Shown in pieces: positions 33,048 through 40,573 of a stretch of 64,000 nt of DNA (within the stretch, counting starts at the first letter, position 1; the number at the start of each line of letters is the position of its first letter). Made by a program: the position numbers and the translations under genes. The DNA lies in contig NZ_RCZD01000004.1 of assembly GCF_006438725.1 (NCBI RefSeq), forward strand, positions 124,001 to 188,000, given 5' to 3'. A model generated the notes under the pieces. It was not told the DNA's origin, ran no database searches, and saw only the letters and a list, made by a program, of their open reading frames with translations. The stretch comes from Ewingella americana. Lineage in GTDB: Bacteria > Pseudomonadota > Gammaproteobacteria > Enterobacterales > Enterobacteriaceae.

Positions 33048-33692
33048 ATGCTTACCCAAGGGCAGCGGATAAAAAATCTGCGAAAAGATAGAAAATTGAC
33101 GCAGGTCCAGGTTGCGAAAGCACTTGGTGTCAGTGATGTAACCATTGGCTATTGGGAGAGAGACCTAAACGAGCCTGGTGGGAAATCGCTTAGCAATTTA
33201 GCAGCATTCTTTGGTGTGTCTGAATCCTTCATTCTTTACGGGAAAGAAGAAGAATCGAACATAATTCCCGCCTCATTTGGCACACGCCAGATTCCCATCA
33301 TCAGCTATGTACAAGCGGGTATATGGACATCGGAGTCGGATGCACATGACCTTGAAGGGAATGTTGACTATATCCTTACTGACATCGGATTATCACCACG
33401 CTCCTTTGCACTCAAAATTAAGGGTAAATCAATGGAGCCCGACTTTACTGAAGGTGATTTAATCATTGTCGATCCTGAAATTGGCCCACTTCCCGGCGAT
33501 TATGTTGTTGCGAAAAACGGTGAGCATGAAGCCACTTTTAAAAAATATCGTGCACGGGGAGTTGATCCGCAAGGCCATGAAATTTTTGCACTTGTTCCGC
33601 TTAATGATGACTTTCCGACAAAATACTCAGATCAAGAAACAATTTCCATCATTGGAGTAATGGTCGAACACCGAAAATTTAGACGCCGCTAA
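33048..33692 (+). CDS. CI-type repressor with S24 autocleavage domain
   Basis: This 214-residue protein has an N-terminal HTH (MLTQGQRIKNLRKDRKLTQV, LGVSDVTIGYWERD), a linker with the Ala-Gly cleavage site in YVQAGIW near residue 88, and a LexA-like peptidase domain. The catalytic serine is in KIKGKSMEPDF and the lysine in EATFKKY. RecA-stimulated self-cleavage should link induction to DNA damage. Operators flank the gene on both sides. Confidence 0.93.
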   Translation: MLTQGQRIKNLRKDRKLTQVQVAKALGVSDVTIGYWERDLNEPGGKSLSNLAAFFGVSESFILYGKEEESNIIPASFGTRQIPIISYVQAGIWTSESDAHDLEGNVDYILTDIGLSPRSFALKIKGKSMEPDFTEGDLIIVDPEIGPLPGDYVVAKNGEHEATFKKYRARGVDPQGHEIFALVPLNDDFPTKYSDQETISIIGVMVEHRKFRRR

Positions 33693-33730
33693 TTCGTTCC
33701 CTCTAATTTCCTCGAAAGTCCCTGTCTCCA

Positions 33731-33790
33731 ACTAAAAACTAAATATATTTAGTTTTTAGTGTTGATTTATAATCTAAGTTAATTTAGATT
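33731..33790 (+). promoter_or_regulatory. Left operator/promoter region (PL-like) with 30-bp perfect palindrome
   Basis: Positions 33731-33760 form a perfect 30-bp palindrome with CTAAATATATTTAG at its centre. Positions 33772-33789 repeat exactly the operator ATCTAAGTTAATTTAGAT seen next to cro. A rightward promoter fits: TTGATT (33762-33767), 17 bases, TAGATT (33785-33790), with the operator covering its -10 side. Transcripts would start near 33797 and run into the left-arm operon. The palindrome could also act as the cI terminator. Confidence 0.72.
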
Positions 33791-33845
33791 TATTCCATCG
33801 TTTGCAAACAACGGCAAGAACACTGTAGCTCAATGAGGTATCAGA

Positions 33846-34277
33846 ATGGATAAGCAAGAACCGAAAATTATTGCAGGCGATCTGAGTAATGAAGAGTTGC
33901 TCGGCTGGATGCGCGGAAAAATATCTGCGGTGCGTGAATTGCAGGTTCAGAACGAAGCCAAACGTGAACTTCTTGAGCGTTTGAAATTCACTGAAGATCG
34001 GATTGCTGAGCTGTCACCTCTGGCCACGATTGAGGTTTTACAGCAGGAAGAATTGGCGCATGACGAATTCAACGCGCCAACCGAAGGGATGATCACCATT
34101 GATAAAGCTCTATTTAAACAGCTTCTTCAACTGGTCCTCAATCTTCCTGATCTGGGCAGTCATCTTGCTACTGTCCACGTTGATTCGGGACCCACAGCGG
34201 CAGGTGAAGTGTTTATTAGTCTTGAGCCAAGCGATTTTCTTCTTCGTCTTAGCGCCGCACTCGGGGCATGCAGGTAG
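33846..34277 (+). CDS. First gene of the left-arm operon, unknown function
   Basis: This 143-residue frame starts MDKQEPKIIAGDLSNEELLG and has a coiled-coil-like helix (QNEAKRELLERLKFTEDRIA). Its last 56 codons are antisense to the small zinc-ribbon gene at 34110-34307, so the true end may have been replaced by recombination. The gene is the first after the PL-like promoter, where lambdoid phages place N or host-interaction genes. No N-like arginine-rich start is seen. Confidence 0.5.
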   Translation: MDKQEPKIIAGDLSNEELLGWMRGKISAVRELQVQNEAKRELLERLKFTEDRIAELSPLATIEVLQQEELAHDEFNAPTEGMITIDKALFKQLLQLVLNLPDLGSHLATVHVDSGPTAAGEVFISLEPSDFLLRLSAALGACR

Positions 34278-34307
34278 TTCAATTTCGTGGTTATCGAGTT
34301 TAGACAT
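34110..34307 (-). CDS. Small zinc-ribbon protein
   Basis: From ATG at 34307 (AGAAGG eight bases upstream) the 65-residue protein starts MSKLDNHEIELPACPECGAK, has a second Cys pair in HFTCRCGSR and a basic helical end (QIRKIEDQLKKLFK). Small ribbon proteins of this form occur widely in Enterobacterales accessory regions. It is read against the left-arm operon inside its first gene. Confidence 0.6.
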   Translation of the reverse strand: MSKLDNHEIELPACPECGAKTKKKIAWLKTNKHFTCRCGSRINVDSSKMTAQIRKIEDQLKKLFK

Positions 34308-34344
34308 TCGAAAGACCTTCTTGGTTGTGTGAAAACACCAAGAT

Positions 34345-34950
34345 ACCACCGCCGCCTGAGGTGGAAAAGTTAGCCAGGCACACAACGGCAAGAACACTGG
34401 GGTGATGGCCACCTAACCGGGTTAACCTCTGAAAGCACAGTTGGACCAGTGTTCTTCCCGGTGTGATGTGTACGAGCGTACTGCACCGCAGGCGGGAGGA
34501 AGACTGGAAATCGGCTGGGCGTCCACCATAACGCCAATACCAAAACCAAGCGGCCAGAAGTAAGCAGGGGTAGCGCCCTGGAGTCACAACCCAGCACGAA
34601 CCGTTGTGAGCAATCGCAACCGGAGTGGAAACAGCCATAGACGGCTGACAGCCGGAACAAACGGATAGACCAAATGAAACCGGATGAGGTCGATAAACTA
34701 AATCACGACGTGGTGCCAGCCTCCCTAGCGTAGAGCTGTGGCAGCCGGGAAAGACCGGCAAAGTCCAGACGATATTTGAGTGACTTAAAAAAATAGATGG
34801 GAGCCAGTGGAAGCCTGGCACACAACAAGTAAGAGCATTGCACCGGATATGTGGCCAACACTCAAGTTACTCCAGTACCGGTAGTTATGAGGCCGAAGAA
34901 CCGACGTAACGGGCAACGTGGCGCAAGGTGGTCAAAGGCAGTGCTCTTTC
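34345..34950 (+). ncRNA. Candidate large structured RNA in the left-arm operon
   Basis: About 600 bases without a convincing gene fold into many local helices: 34390-34400 with 34446-34456 (11 bp), 34459-34464 with 34483-34488, 34470-34473 with 34478-34481, 34518-34522 with 34531-34535. Others are 34565-34569 with 34576-34580, 34603-34607 with 34616-34620, 34632-34636 with 34643-34647, 34744-34748 with 34755-34759, 34803-34807 with 34815-34819, and 34831-34841 with 34938-34948 (11 bp). The first and last are homologous modules, each preceded by a GGCACACAAC motif, with compensatory base changes between them. I do not recognise the class; boundaries are approximate. Confidence 0.55.
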
Positions 34951-35021
34951 TGCTGCGGCAAGCATTCGGTGATGGTCGGGTCAGTGCAGCCTTAAATGCC
35001 CTGACTCGCCGGGGCATTTAG
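34887..35021 (+). CDS. Possible 44-residue arginine-rich ORF at the end of the structured region
   Basis: ATG at 34887 opens MRPKNRRNGQRGARWSKAVL, ending LNALTRRGI at 35021. The arginine-rich start with a tryptophan faintly recalls N-type RNA-binding peptides. The frame overlaps the 3' part of the RNA candidate, has no clear ribosome site, and its end coincides with hairpin AAATGCCC/GGGCATTT. Either the RNA or this peptide may be the real feature here. Confidence 0.3.
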   Translation: MRPKNRRNGQRGARWSKAVLFLLRQAFGDGRVSAALNALTRRGI

Positions 35022-35099
35022 TGAAACGTTATTACTGAAATTTAATTGCCACAACTGGCAAGGGATTCACTCACGCCGAAATCTGGAAAGGGCTATTTC

Positions 35100-35174
35100 A
35101 TGAAACTTGATATCGCATATTTCTTTGTTATCGGCGTGGTTATGGCAATCACTTATTTAGGAATACAGCCATGA
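35100..35174 (+). CDS. 24-residue membrane peptide coupled to the next gene
   Basis: ATG at 35100, with GGAAAGGG upstream, opens MKLDIAYFFVIGVVMAITYL and stops at TGA overlapping the next ATG (ATGA). It is one hydrophobic helix. The good ribosome site and the coupling support a real small membrane protein; function unknown. Confidence 0.55.
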   Translation: MKLDIAYFFVIGVVMAITYLGIQP

Positions 35175-35698
35175 AATCGACACTGAGAACTAACAGCTAT
35201 TCAGCAGCAATGTTTATGTCGTGGGTGCTGAGCCAGGGGATATTAACTTGCCCGTTCCCTAATGTTCACCCCACCAATGCGCGTGAATTCTCCAACTGCT
35301 ACAGCATGCTGAAAGACTTTCCTCTGTTGGCTACTGAGCTGAAGAGAATGTCCATATATTCCCGAGAATGGCGGGCCGTCGTTCAGCACTGGGAGAAGTG
35401 GAGGGAATTCATACTCGACGGGCGACATGCCGAATTATCAGAGCTCATGGCTGTGGCTTTTATCCAATTAAGTGCTCCGGCTGCACATCGCGCTGCTGAT
35501 ATTTATAAACGGACAACCGGCCCTAAGCGTCGAAATAATCGCGGCGGGCATGGCCAGTGCCAACTTTCAGAAGACGATAAGGCATTCATCAAGCAATCAC
35601 TGGGGCGCCTGTCGCTTAAGCGCATTGCCGCAGTATTGGATCGGCCTTACTCCACCATAATGAGAAACGCGAAATTACTGCAGGGAGAGCATCCATGA
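35171..35698 (+). CDS. Left-arm phage protein with C-terminal helix-turn-helix-like region
   Basis: This 175-residue protein (MKSTLRTNSYSAAMFMSWVL) has a conserved-looking N-terminal half (PTNAREFSNCYSMLKDFPLL, EWRAVVQHWEKWREFILDGR), a basic linker and a C-terminal SLKRIAAVLDRPYSTIMRNA that resembles a helix-turn-helix. Function unknown; a regulator of the left-arm operon or host is possible. The start is coupled to the 24-residue peptide. Confidence 0.6.
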   Translation: MKSTLRTNSYSAAMFMSWVLSQGILTCPFPNVHPTNAREFSNCYSMLKDFPLLATELKRMSIYSREWRAVVQHWEKWREFILDGRHAELSELMAVAFIQLSAPAAHRAADIYKRTTGPKRRNNRGGHGQCQLSEDDKAFIKQSLGRLSLKRIAAVLDRPYSTIMRNAKLLQGEHP

Positions 35699-35821
35699 GA
35701 AATATCGAACTTGTCGGCTACCTCAATACGATGTCCGGTCTCACGTATAGATGCTCGAGCACTTTCTGTAGATGAAATAGATGAATGTATCGATGAAGAA
35801 ATCTCTTGTTGGAATGACTAA
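35695..35821 (+). pseudogene. Probable frameshifted small gene
   Basis: ATG at 35695 overlaps the previous stop and starts MRNIELVGYLNTMSGLTYRC, ending after 26 codons. The +1 frame then shows IDARALSVDEIDECIDEEIS ending at 35821, an acidic helix that looks like genuine protein. A one-base change near 35745-35755 would join them into a protein of about 41 residues. Alternatively the second frame starts at an internal TTG. Confidence 0.4.
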
Positions 35822-35823
35822 TC

Positions 35824-35991
35824 ATGACTAAGGCGCAGCGTTCTGCTTTAGTCGGTAGGGCTTACGTGAAAAGAATGGTGCACCTGTGGTTTGTGCCAGT
35901 TGAGTTTGCTTCCTCAATGCCACCAGCAGCAAAAATTCCCTGGTGGCGGGCTGGAAATTATTACGGCCGGGCCAGAAAACTGAATAATTAG
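35824..35991 (+). CDS. Small basic protein, unknown function
   Basis: ATG at 35824 opens a 55-residue frame, MTKAQRSALVGRAYVKRMVH, with WFVPVEFASSMPPAAKIPWW and a basic Tyr/Arg end. It is rich in Arg, Trp and Tyr and looks like a real small phage protein of the integration region. It starts two bases after the preceding frame ends. Confidence 0.55.
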   Translation: MTKAQRSALVGRAYVKRMVHLWFVPVEFASSMPPAAKIPWWRAGNYYGRARKLNN

Positions 35992-36066
35992 TGATTCTGT
36001 GTGCAGCAGAAAATTAACCAAAGTGGAGTAATCGTATGGGCCAGAAACCAATAGGAGCTGTGTGAG

Positions 36067-36390
36067 ATGAATAACGTAAACGCCAGTAATGCAGCCACTG
36101 ATGAAATCATGCTGACCAGTGATGTTTTAGCTCGTTATAAAATTTCACGCAGCACTCTTTACTTCTGGAGCACACCCGCAAGAATGCCAGCCAGTTTTAA
36201 GCGCCCCTTTCCGCCGCCAAAAATTGCTGGCAGTCCGAAGCGCTGGAGAAAAACCGACTTGCTGCAGTGGGAGGAAGAAGTTAACGCGGTGTCAGTGGCC
36301 GGCCAACAACCTTCTCAAGATGTTCAAGCCACACAGTCAGCCACTGGTGCTGATCTGCCAGATAGTCGTGAAGGTTATAGCGAGCCATAA
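36067..36390 (+). CDS. Putative excisionase/AlpA-like regulator
   Basis: This 107-residue protein has a winged-helix start (DEIMLTSDVLARYKISRSTL, YFWSTPARMPASFKRPFPPP) and KRWRKTDLLQWEEEV, the pattern of AlpA/Xis-type DNA-bending proteins. It lies next to the integrase in convergent orientation. Its last 37 codons overlap the integrase 3' end, so this C-terminal tail may be an accident of the junction. It probably directs excision. Confidence 0.7.
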   Translation: MNNVNASNAATDEIMLTSDVLARYKISRSTLYFWSTPARMPASFKRPFPPPKIAGSPKRWRKTDLLQWEEEVNAVSVAGQQPSQDVQATQSATGADLPDSREGYSEP

Positions 36391-37489
36391 CGCCCCCCAT
36401 CTGGTGGCCGAGTAGCTTCTCGATAACGTGGGGCGGTGCGCCGAGTTCTGAAAGGCGTGTCGCAACCGTTCTCCTCAAGTCATGAAGAGACCAATTCTTC
36501 ATCCCCGTTTTACTGATCACTTGCGCCGAGTAGGCAGCTACACGCGGCTGTGAAGGCGGTTTGTCTTCACGATTTTTAAAATGAGGGGGAGTCAGAACAT
36601 GGTTTGTCATTGACCATTTCTGATGCTCTTCTAGCAAAAAAATAACACTGTCGGGAAGTGCCCGACGAACCGTTCTACCAGTCTTATATTCACTGGCTGG
36701 AACCGTCCAAGTTTTCTCTTTGTAATCGAACCACTCCCATTTAGCAGTGCGTATTTCTGTACTCCGACAGCCGGTCAATAACAGAAAACGGATTACAAGC
36801 TGCTGGGATGGGGGCATCCCATCTAAAGCATTCCAAAGGACCCGGATCTCATCATCTGAAAGCTTTCGGTCTTTCATCGCAGCAGTCAAACCAACGTCTG
36901 ATCTTTTCAACGATTCAATCGGATTAAAATCTATAACATCGCGATTTGAGCAGAATCTGAATGCTCGCTGCATTAAACCGAGAACGTTTCCTGTCACTAC
37001 ACGCCTTCCCATCTGATCGAACAAACTGAGCCAGTGCAATTTTGTTGTCTGATTGACTATCATGTTTCCAAGAACAGGTTTGACATGGTTGTCAAAATTT
37101 TGGCGATTTACCTTTATTTTGACTATCCCTTCAGGTTTGCAGTAATACGTTTCCCAATAGGTAAAGGCTTCCTCCACTGTAAGAGCTTCCGTTTTTTGTT
37201 GTTTCTCCAACTTAACCTGGCGGCGGGGATCGTAACCCTCTGTGAGCCATGCGCGAAATTGCTGCCTACGTTCCCTTGCTTGCGACAGTGTTATAGAAGG
37301 ATAATCACCTATGCTTAACTGCACTGGTTTATCTTCCCAACGGTAGCGATAGAAAAATGTTATACCACCGGACACTGAAAGCCTGACGTTCAGTCCCTGT
37401 GCATCAGAGATTACCTCTACTTTGTCTCGGCGCTTTCCAAGTGACTTTCTGAGTTTGGTATCTGTAAGCAATGTGTACACTCCTTCCAT
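36281..37489 (-). CDS. Tyrosine recombinase integrase (P4-like, DUF4102 N-terminus)
   Basis: The protein of about 402 residues starts MEGVYTLLTDTKLRKSLGKR with the arm-binding DUF4102-type domain (YRWEDKPVQLSIGDYPSITL). It ends with the catalytic domain: R in TGCRSTEIR, H-x-x-R in LHDLRRTVATR, H in LLGHQMGG and the nucleophile Y in ARYNLHDY. TTG at 37471 with GGAG eight bases upstream is an alternative start and would give the more typical MLTDTKLR. It integrates next to sapC. Confidence 0.93.
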   Translation of the reverse strand: MEGVYTLLTDTKLRKSLGKRRDKVEVISDAQGLNVRLSVSGGITFFYRYRWEDKPVQLSIGDYPSITLSQARERRQQFRAWLTEGYDPRRQVKLEKQQKTEALTVEEAFTYWETYYCKPEGIVKIKVNRQNFDNHVKPVLGNMIVNQTTKLHWLSLFDQMGRRVVTGNVLGLMQRAFRFCSNRDVIDFNPIESLKRSDVGLTAAMKDRKLSDDEIRVLWNALDGMPPSQQLVIRFLLLTGCRSTEIRTAKWEWFDYKEKTWTVPASEYKTGRTVRRALPDSVIFLLEEHQKWSMTNHVLTPPHFKNREDKPPSQPRVAAYSAQVISKTGMKNWSLHDLRRTVATRLSELGAPPHVIEKLLGHQMGGVMARYNLHDYLADQHQWLTVWLEHLEKVVGRPLTPR

Positions 37490-37532
37490 ATACACATGAG
37501 TGTACACAAAAATCACAAATTGAAGGTACACA
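37473..37532. promoter_or_regulatory. Repeated GTGTACAC sites in front of int
   Basis: The palindrome GTGTACAC occurs at 37473-37480 and 37500-37507, and GGTACAC at 37526-37532, about 26-27 bases apart. They lie over and upstream of the integrase start, next to the attachment region. They could be integrase/excisionase arm sites or an operator for int. Confidence 0.5.
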
Positions 37533-37643
37533 AGCTAAATAACAATAAATCATCTTGAAGCAAGCTATGTACCTAAGGCAATGATATGATTATACAAATT
37601 AAATCAGAACATACCAACAAACAAAGAATTCAAGTGAAAACAG
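37533..37643. other. Right prophage-chromosome junction (attachment region)
   Basis: Between the int start region and the sapC start lies AT-rich DNA with no gene. The junction must be in or near this stretch because sapC follows at once. No core can be named without the left end. No good Shine-Dalgarno sequence precedes the sapC ATG (CAAGTGAAAACAG). Confidence 0.6.
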
Positions 37644-38534
37644 ATGCCCTACGATAACGTATACCGCGAAAAACAGATGCCAAGCCCGTTCCGCCAGATG
37701 TGGGACATTTTCTATCGCGACACGTTGTCGATGATTGGCTTCTATGGCCTCCTCGGGCTACTGTTTTTATGCATCTTTGGACACCTGCTGGCACCCTATG
37801 CGTTGGACCAACAGTTCCTCGGTTCCCAGTTGCTGCCACCTTCGTGGTCGCGCAATGGTAACGTGGCATTTTTCCTCGGTACCGACGATCTCGGCAGGGA
37901 TTTACTCAGCCGTATTCTCACCGGTGCGGCACCAACCATTGGCGGAGCCATTGTTATCACACTGGCGGCGGCATTATTCGGCGTGATTATTGGTGTACTG
38001 GCAGGAATAACCCGTGGCCTAAAGTCTGCCATTCTCAACCATATTCTCGATACGCTGCTTTCCATTCCCTCGCTGCTGCTGGCGATTATTGTCGTCGCCT
38101 TCCTTGGGCCAAAGCTGGAACACGCCATGCTTGCCGTCTGGCTGGCACTTTTACCGCGGATTGCACGCACCATTTACAGCGCGGTGCATGATGAATTGGA
38201 AAAAGAGTATGTTATCGCCGTCCGTCTGGACGGAGCCTCGACCTGGCAGATCCTGCGCTATGCGGTATTACCGAATATTGTGGCCGTCCTGGTGACTGAA
38301 TTCACCCGCGCCCTGTCGATGGCTGTCTTGGACATCGCCGCGTTAGGCTTTCTCGATTTAGGTGCACAGTTGCCGTCACCGGAATGGGGTGCCATGCTTG
38401 GCGACTCGCTGGAGCTGGTTTATGTCGCGCCCTGGTCAGTGATGCTGCCTGGTGCGGCCATTCTGGTCAGCGTCTTACTGATTAACCTGCTGGGTGACGG
38501 GATGCGTCGGGCAATCAATGCGGGGGTGGAATAA
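37644..38534 (+). CDS. sapC: Peptide/putrescine ABC transporter permease SapC
   Basis: This 296-residue protein starts [20 protein letters not shown] and closely follows E. coli SapC throughout ([53 protein letters not shown]). It has about six membrane helices and the BPD permease EAA-like loop. It forms the inner membrane channel with SapB for antimicrobial peptide/putrescine transport. It is separated from sapA and sapB, expected upstream, by the prophage. Its stop overlaps the sapD start. Confidence 0.97.
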   Translation: MPYDNVYREKQMPSPFRQMWDIFYRDTLSMIGFYGLLGLLFLCIFGHLLAPYALDQQFLGSQLLPPSWSRNGNVAFFLGTDDLGRDLLSRILTGAAPTIGGAIVITLAAALFGVIIGVLAGITRGLKSAILNHILDTLLSIPSLLLAIIVVAFLGPKLEHAMLAVWLALLPRIARTIYSAVHDELEKEYVIAVRLDGASTWQILRYAVLPNIVAVLVTEFTRALSMAVLDIAALGFLDLGAQLPSPEWGAMLGDSLELVYVAPWSVMLPGAAILVSVLLINLLGDGMRRAINAGVE

Positions 38535-39526
38535 TGCCGTTACTCGATATCCGCAATCTGACCATTGAATTTATGACGGCCGACGGCCCGGTAAAAGCCG
38601 TGGATCGCGTCAGCATGACGTTGAACGCAGGCGAAATACGCGGTCTGGTGGGGGAGTCTGGTTCAGGAAAGAGTCTGATTGCCAAGGCCATTTGCGGTGT
38701 GACCAAAGACAACTGGCGCGTCACCGCCGACCGGATGCGGTTCGACGACATCGACCTGTTGCATCTCACGCCACGCGAACGCCGAAAGCTGATTGGCCAG
38801 AATATTTCGATGATCTTCCAGGAGCCGCAATCTTGTCTGGATCCCTCAGAAAATATCGGTAAACAGCTGATGCAGGCTATCCCCGGCTGGACCTATAAAG
38901 GCCGTTGGTATCAGCGTTTTCACTGGCGCAGACGCCGGGCGATCGAATTGTTGCACCGTGTCGGAATTAAAGATCATAAAGACATTATGGCCAGTTTTCC
39001 TTATGAGCTGACCGAAGGCGAATGTCAGAAAGTCATGATTGCCATCGCCCTGGCCAACCAGCCGCGTCTATTAATTGCGGATGAGCCAACCAACGCCATG
39101 GAACCGACTACGCAGGCTCAAATTTTTCGCCTGTTGTCGCGCCTCAATCAGAACAATAACACCACCATTTTACTGATTAGCCATGACCTGCAAATGATGA
39201 GCAAGTGGGCCAATCGCGTTAATGTGTTGTATTGCGGTCAAACCGTAGAAAGCGCGACATGCGAAGACCTCCTGGCTACACCTCATCACCCTTATACTCA
39301 AGCACTGATCCGCGCTATGCCGGACTTTGGCCGCTCTTTGCCGCATAAAAGCCGGCTCAATACCCTGCCGGGAGCCATCCCTTCTTTGGAGCATCTGCCG
39401 ATCGGCTGCCGGCTCGGGCCTCGCTGCCCTTACGCGCAGAAAAAATGTATTGAAACGCCGCGTCTGCGTCTGGTCAAAACCCATGCCTTCGCCTGTCATT
39501 TCCCACTGAACATGGAGGAGCAATAA
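38534..39526 (+). CDS. sapD: ABC transporter ATPase SapD
   Basis: This 330-residue protein, the E. coli length, has Walker A (GESGSGKS), a signature-like region ([16 protein letters not shown], variant of LSGGQ) and Walker B ([12 protein letters not shown]). The C-terminal oligopeptide-transporter extension ([11 protein letters not shown]) is also present. It pairs with SapF to energise SapBC and in E. coli also affects Trk potassium uptake. Starts are overlapped on both sides (TAATG), so sapCDF is one operon. Confidence 0.97.
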   Translation: MPLLDIRNLTIEFMTADGPVKAVDRVSMTLNAGEIRGLVGESGSGKSLIAKAICGVTKDNWRVTADRMRFDDIDLLHLTPRERRKLIGQNISMIFQEPQSCLDPSENIGKQLMQAIPGWTYKGRWYQRFHWRRRRAIELLHRVGIKDHKDIMASFPYELTEGECQKVMIAIALANQPRLLIADEPTNAMEPTTQAQIFRLLSRLNQNNNTTILLISHDLQMMSKWANRVNVLYCGQTVESATCEDLLATPHHPYTQALIRAMPDFGRSLPHKSRLNTLPGAIPSLEHLPIGCRLGPRCPYAQKKCIETPRLRLVKTHAFACHFPLNMEEQ

Positions 39527-40335
39527 TGGCTGAAACCCTGCTCGAAGTGCGCAATCTCAGCAAAACTTTCCGCTATCGCACCGGCCTGTTTCGCAAGATG
39601 GATCTTGATGCTGTCAAACCGGTCAGCTTCACTCTGCGTGAACGCCAGACACTGGCGATTATCGGCGAAAATGGGTCGGGGAAATCCACGCTCGCCAAGA
39701 TGCTATCAGGAATGATTGAACCGACAGACGGCGAGATCTTGATTGATGACCATCCGCTGACCTACGGCGATTATCGCTTTCGCAGTCAACAAATCCGTAT
39801 GATTTTTCAGGACCCCAGTACCTCGCTTAACCCGCGTCAGCGTATCGGGCAACTGCTGGAAGCGCCTCTGCGCCTCAATAGTGAACTGGACGGACCCCAG
39901 CGCGAACAGCGCATTAACCAGACGTTGCGGTTGGTCGGTATGCTGCCTGATCACGCCTATTACTACCCGCATATGCTGGCTTCCGGGCAGAAACAACGCG
40001 TCGCGCTGGCCCGGGCCTTGATCCTGCAACCGAAAGTGATCATCGCCGATGAAGCACTGGCCTCGCTGGATATGTCTATGCGATCGCAAATCATCAACAT
40101 GATGTTGGAGTTGCAGGAAAAACAGGGTATTTCATACATCTATGTGACTCAGCATCTTGGCATGATGAAGCATATTAGCGATCAGGTGATCGTCATGCAT
40201 GCAGGGGAAGTGGTGGAACGTGGCAGCACGACAGAAGTGCTGGCAGCCCCGCTGCATGATTTAACCAAGCGTTTGATATCGAGTCATTTCGGTGAAGCCC
40301 TCACTGCTGACGCCTGGCGTCGCGACGGTAAATAA
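39526..40335 (+). CDS. sapF: ABC transporter ATPase SapF
   Basis: This 269-residue protein has Walker A (GENGSGKS), a degenerate signature (MLASGQKQRVALARAL) and Walker B (VIIADEALASLD). Length and sequence agree with E. coli SapF. It ends the sap operon; a terminator follows at 40385-40411. Confidence 0.97.
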   Translation: MAETLLEVRNLSKTFRYRTGLFRKMDLDAVKPVSFTLRERQTLAIIGENGSGKSTLAKMLSGMIEPTDGEILIDDHPLTYGDYRFRSQQIRMIFQDPSTSLNPRQRIGQLLEAPLRLNSELDGPQREQRINQTLRLVGMLPDHAYYYPHMLASGQKQRVALARALILQPKVIIADEALASLDMSMRSQIINMMLELQEKQGISYIYVTQHLGMMKHISDQVIVMHAGEVVERGSTTEVLAAPLHDLTKRLISSHFGEALTADAWRRDGK

Positions 40336-40384
40336 CCCCCCTCAAACGCAGGCCCTCGGTCATTTTCCACCAACATCTTCATGG

Positions 40385-40411
40385 CGGTAGCGCTTTCTGG
40401 CTGCCGTTTTA
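40385..40411 (+). terminator. Probable terminator of the sap operon
   Basis: CGGTAGC (40385-40391) pairs with GCTGCCG (40400-40406) with one wobble and is followed by four Ts and ATT. Confidence 0.6.
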
Positions 40412-40573
40412 TTGCCAGCGATGCAGTTCCGGGCCAGTGCTATCGTTTTCTGCCGCGATTTTTAGGTTTTCTATTCTATTTAGCTATTATTTATCGCTTA
40501 ACATTATTTTATCTGGCAGCGCGTATCGGCAAGGATAGGGTCTGAAATTTTGCCTGATGCAAAGGACCCAATC

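Noticed and set aside
34300..34821. Minus-strand frame of 173 codons over the structured region
   Set aside because: Composition is Cys/His/Pro/Ser-rich without domain or start signal; it is antisense to hairpin-rich DNA in an operon transcribed the other way.
34942..34949. TGCTCTTT as a boxA of an N-utilisation site
   Set aside because: It coincides with the 3' arm of a paired stem and no clear boxB hairpin follows, so a nut site is not supported.
35000..35025. Hairpin AAATGCCC/GGGCATTT as terminator
   Set aside because: The stem is good but only three Ts follow, so termination is not supported.
36036..36065. Nine-codon ORF (MGQKPIGAV) before the excisionase-like gene
   Set aside because: It has a ribosome site and may couple translation, but is too short to claim as a gene.
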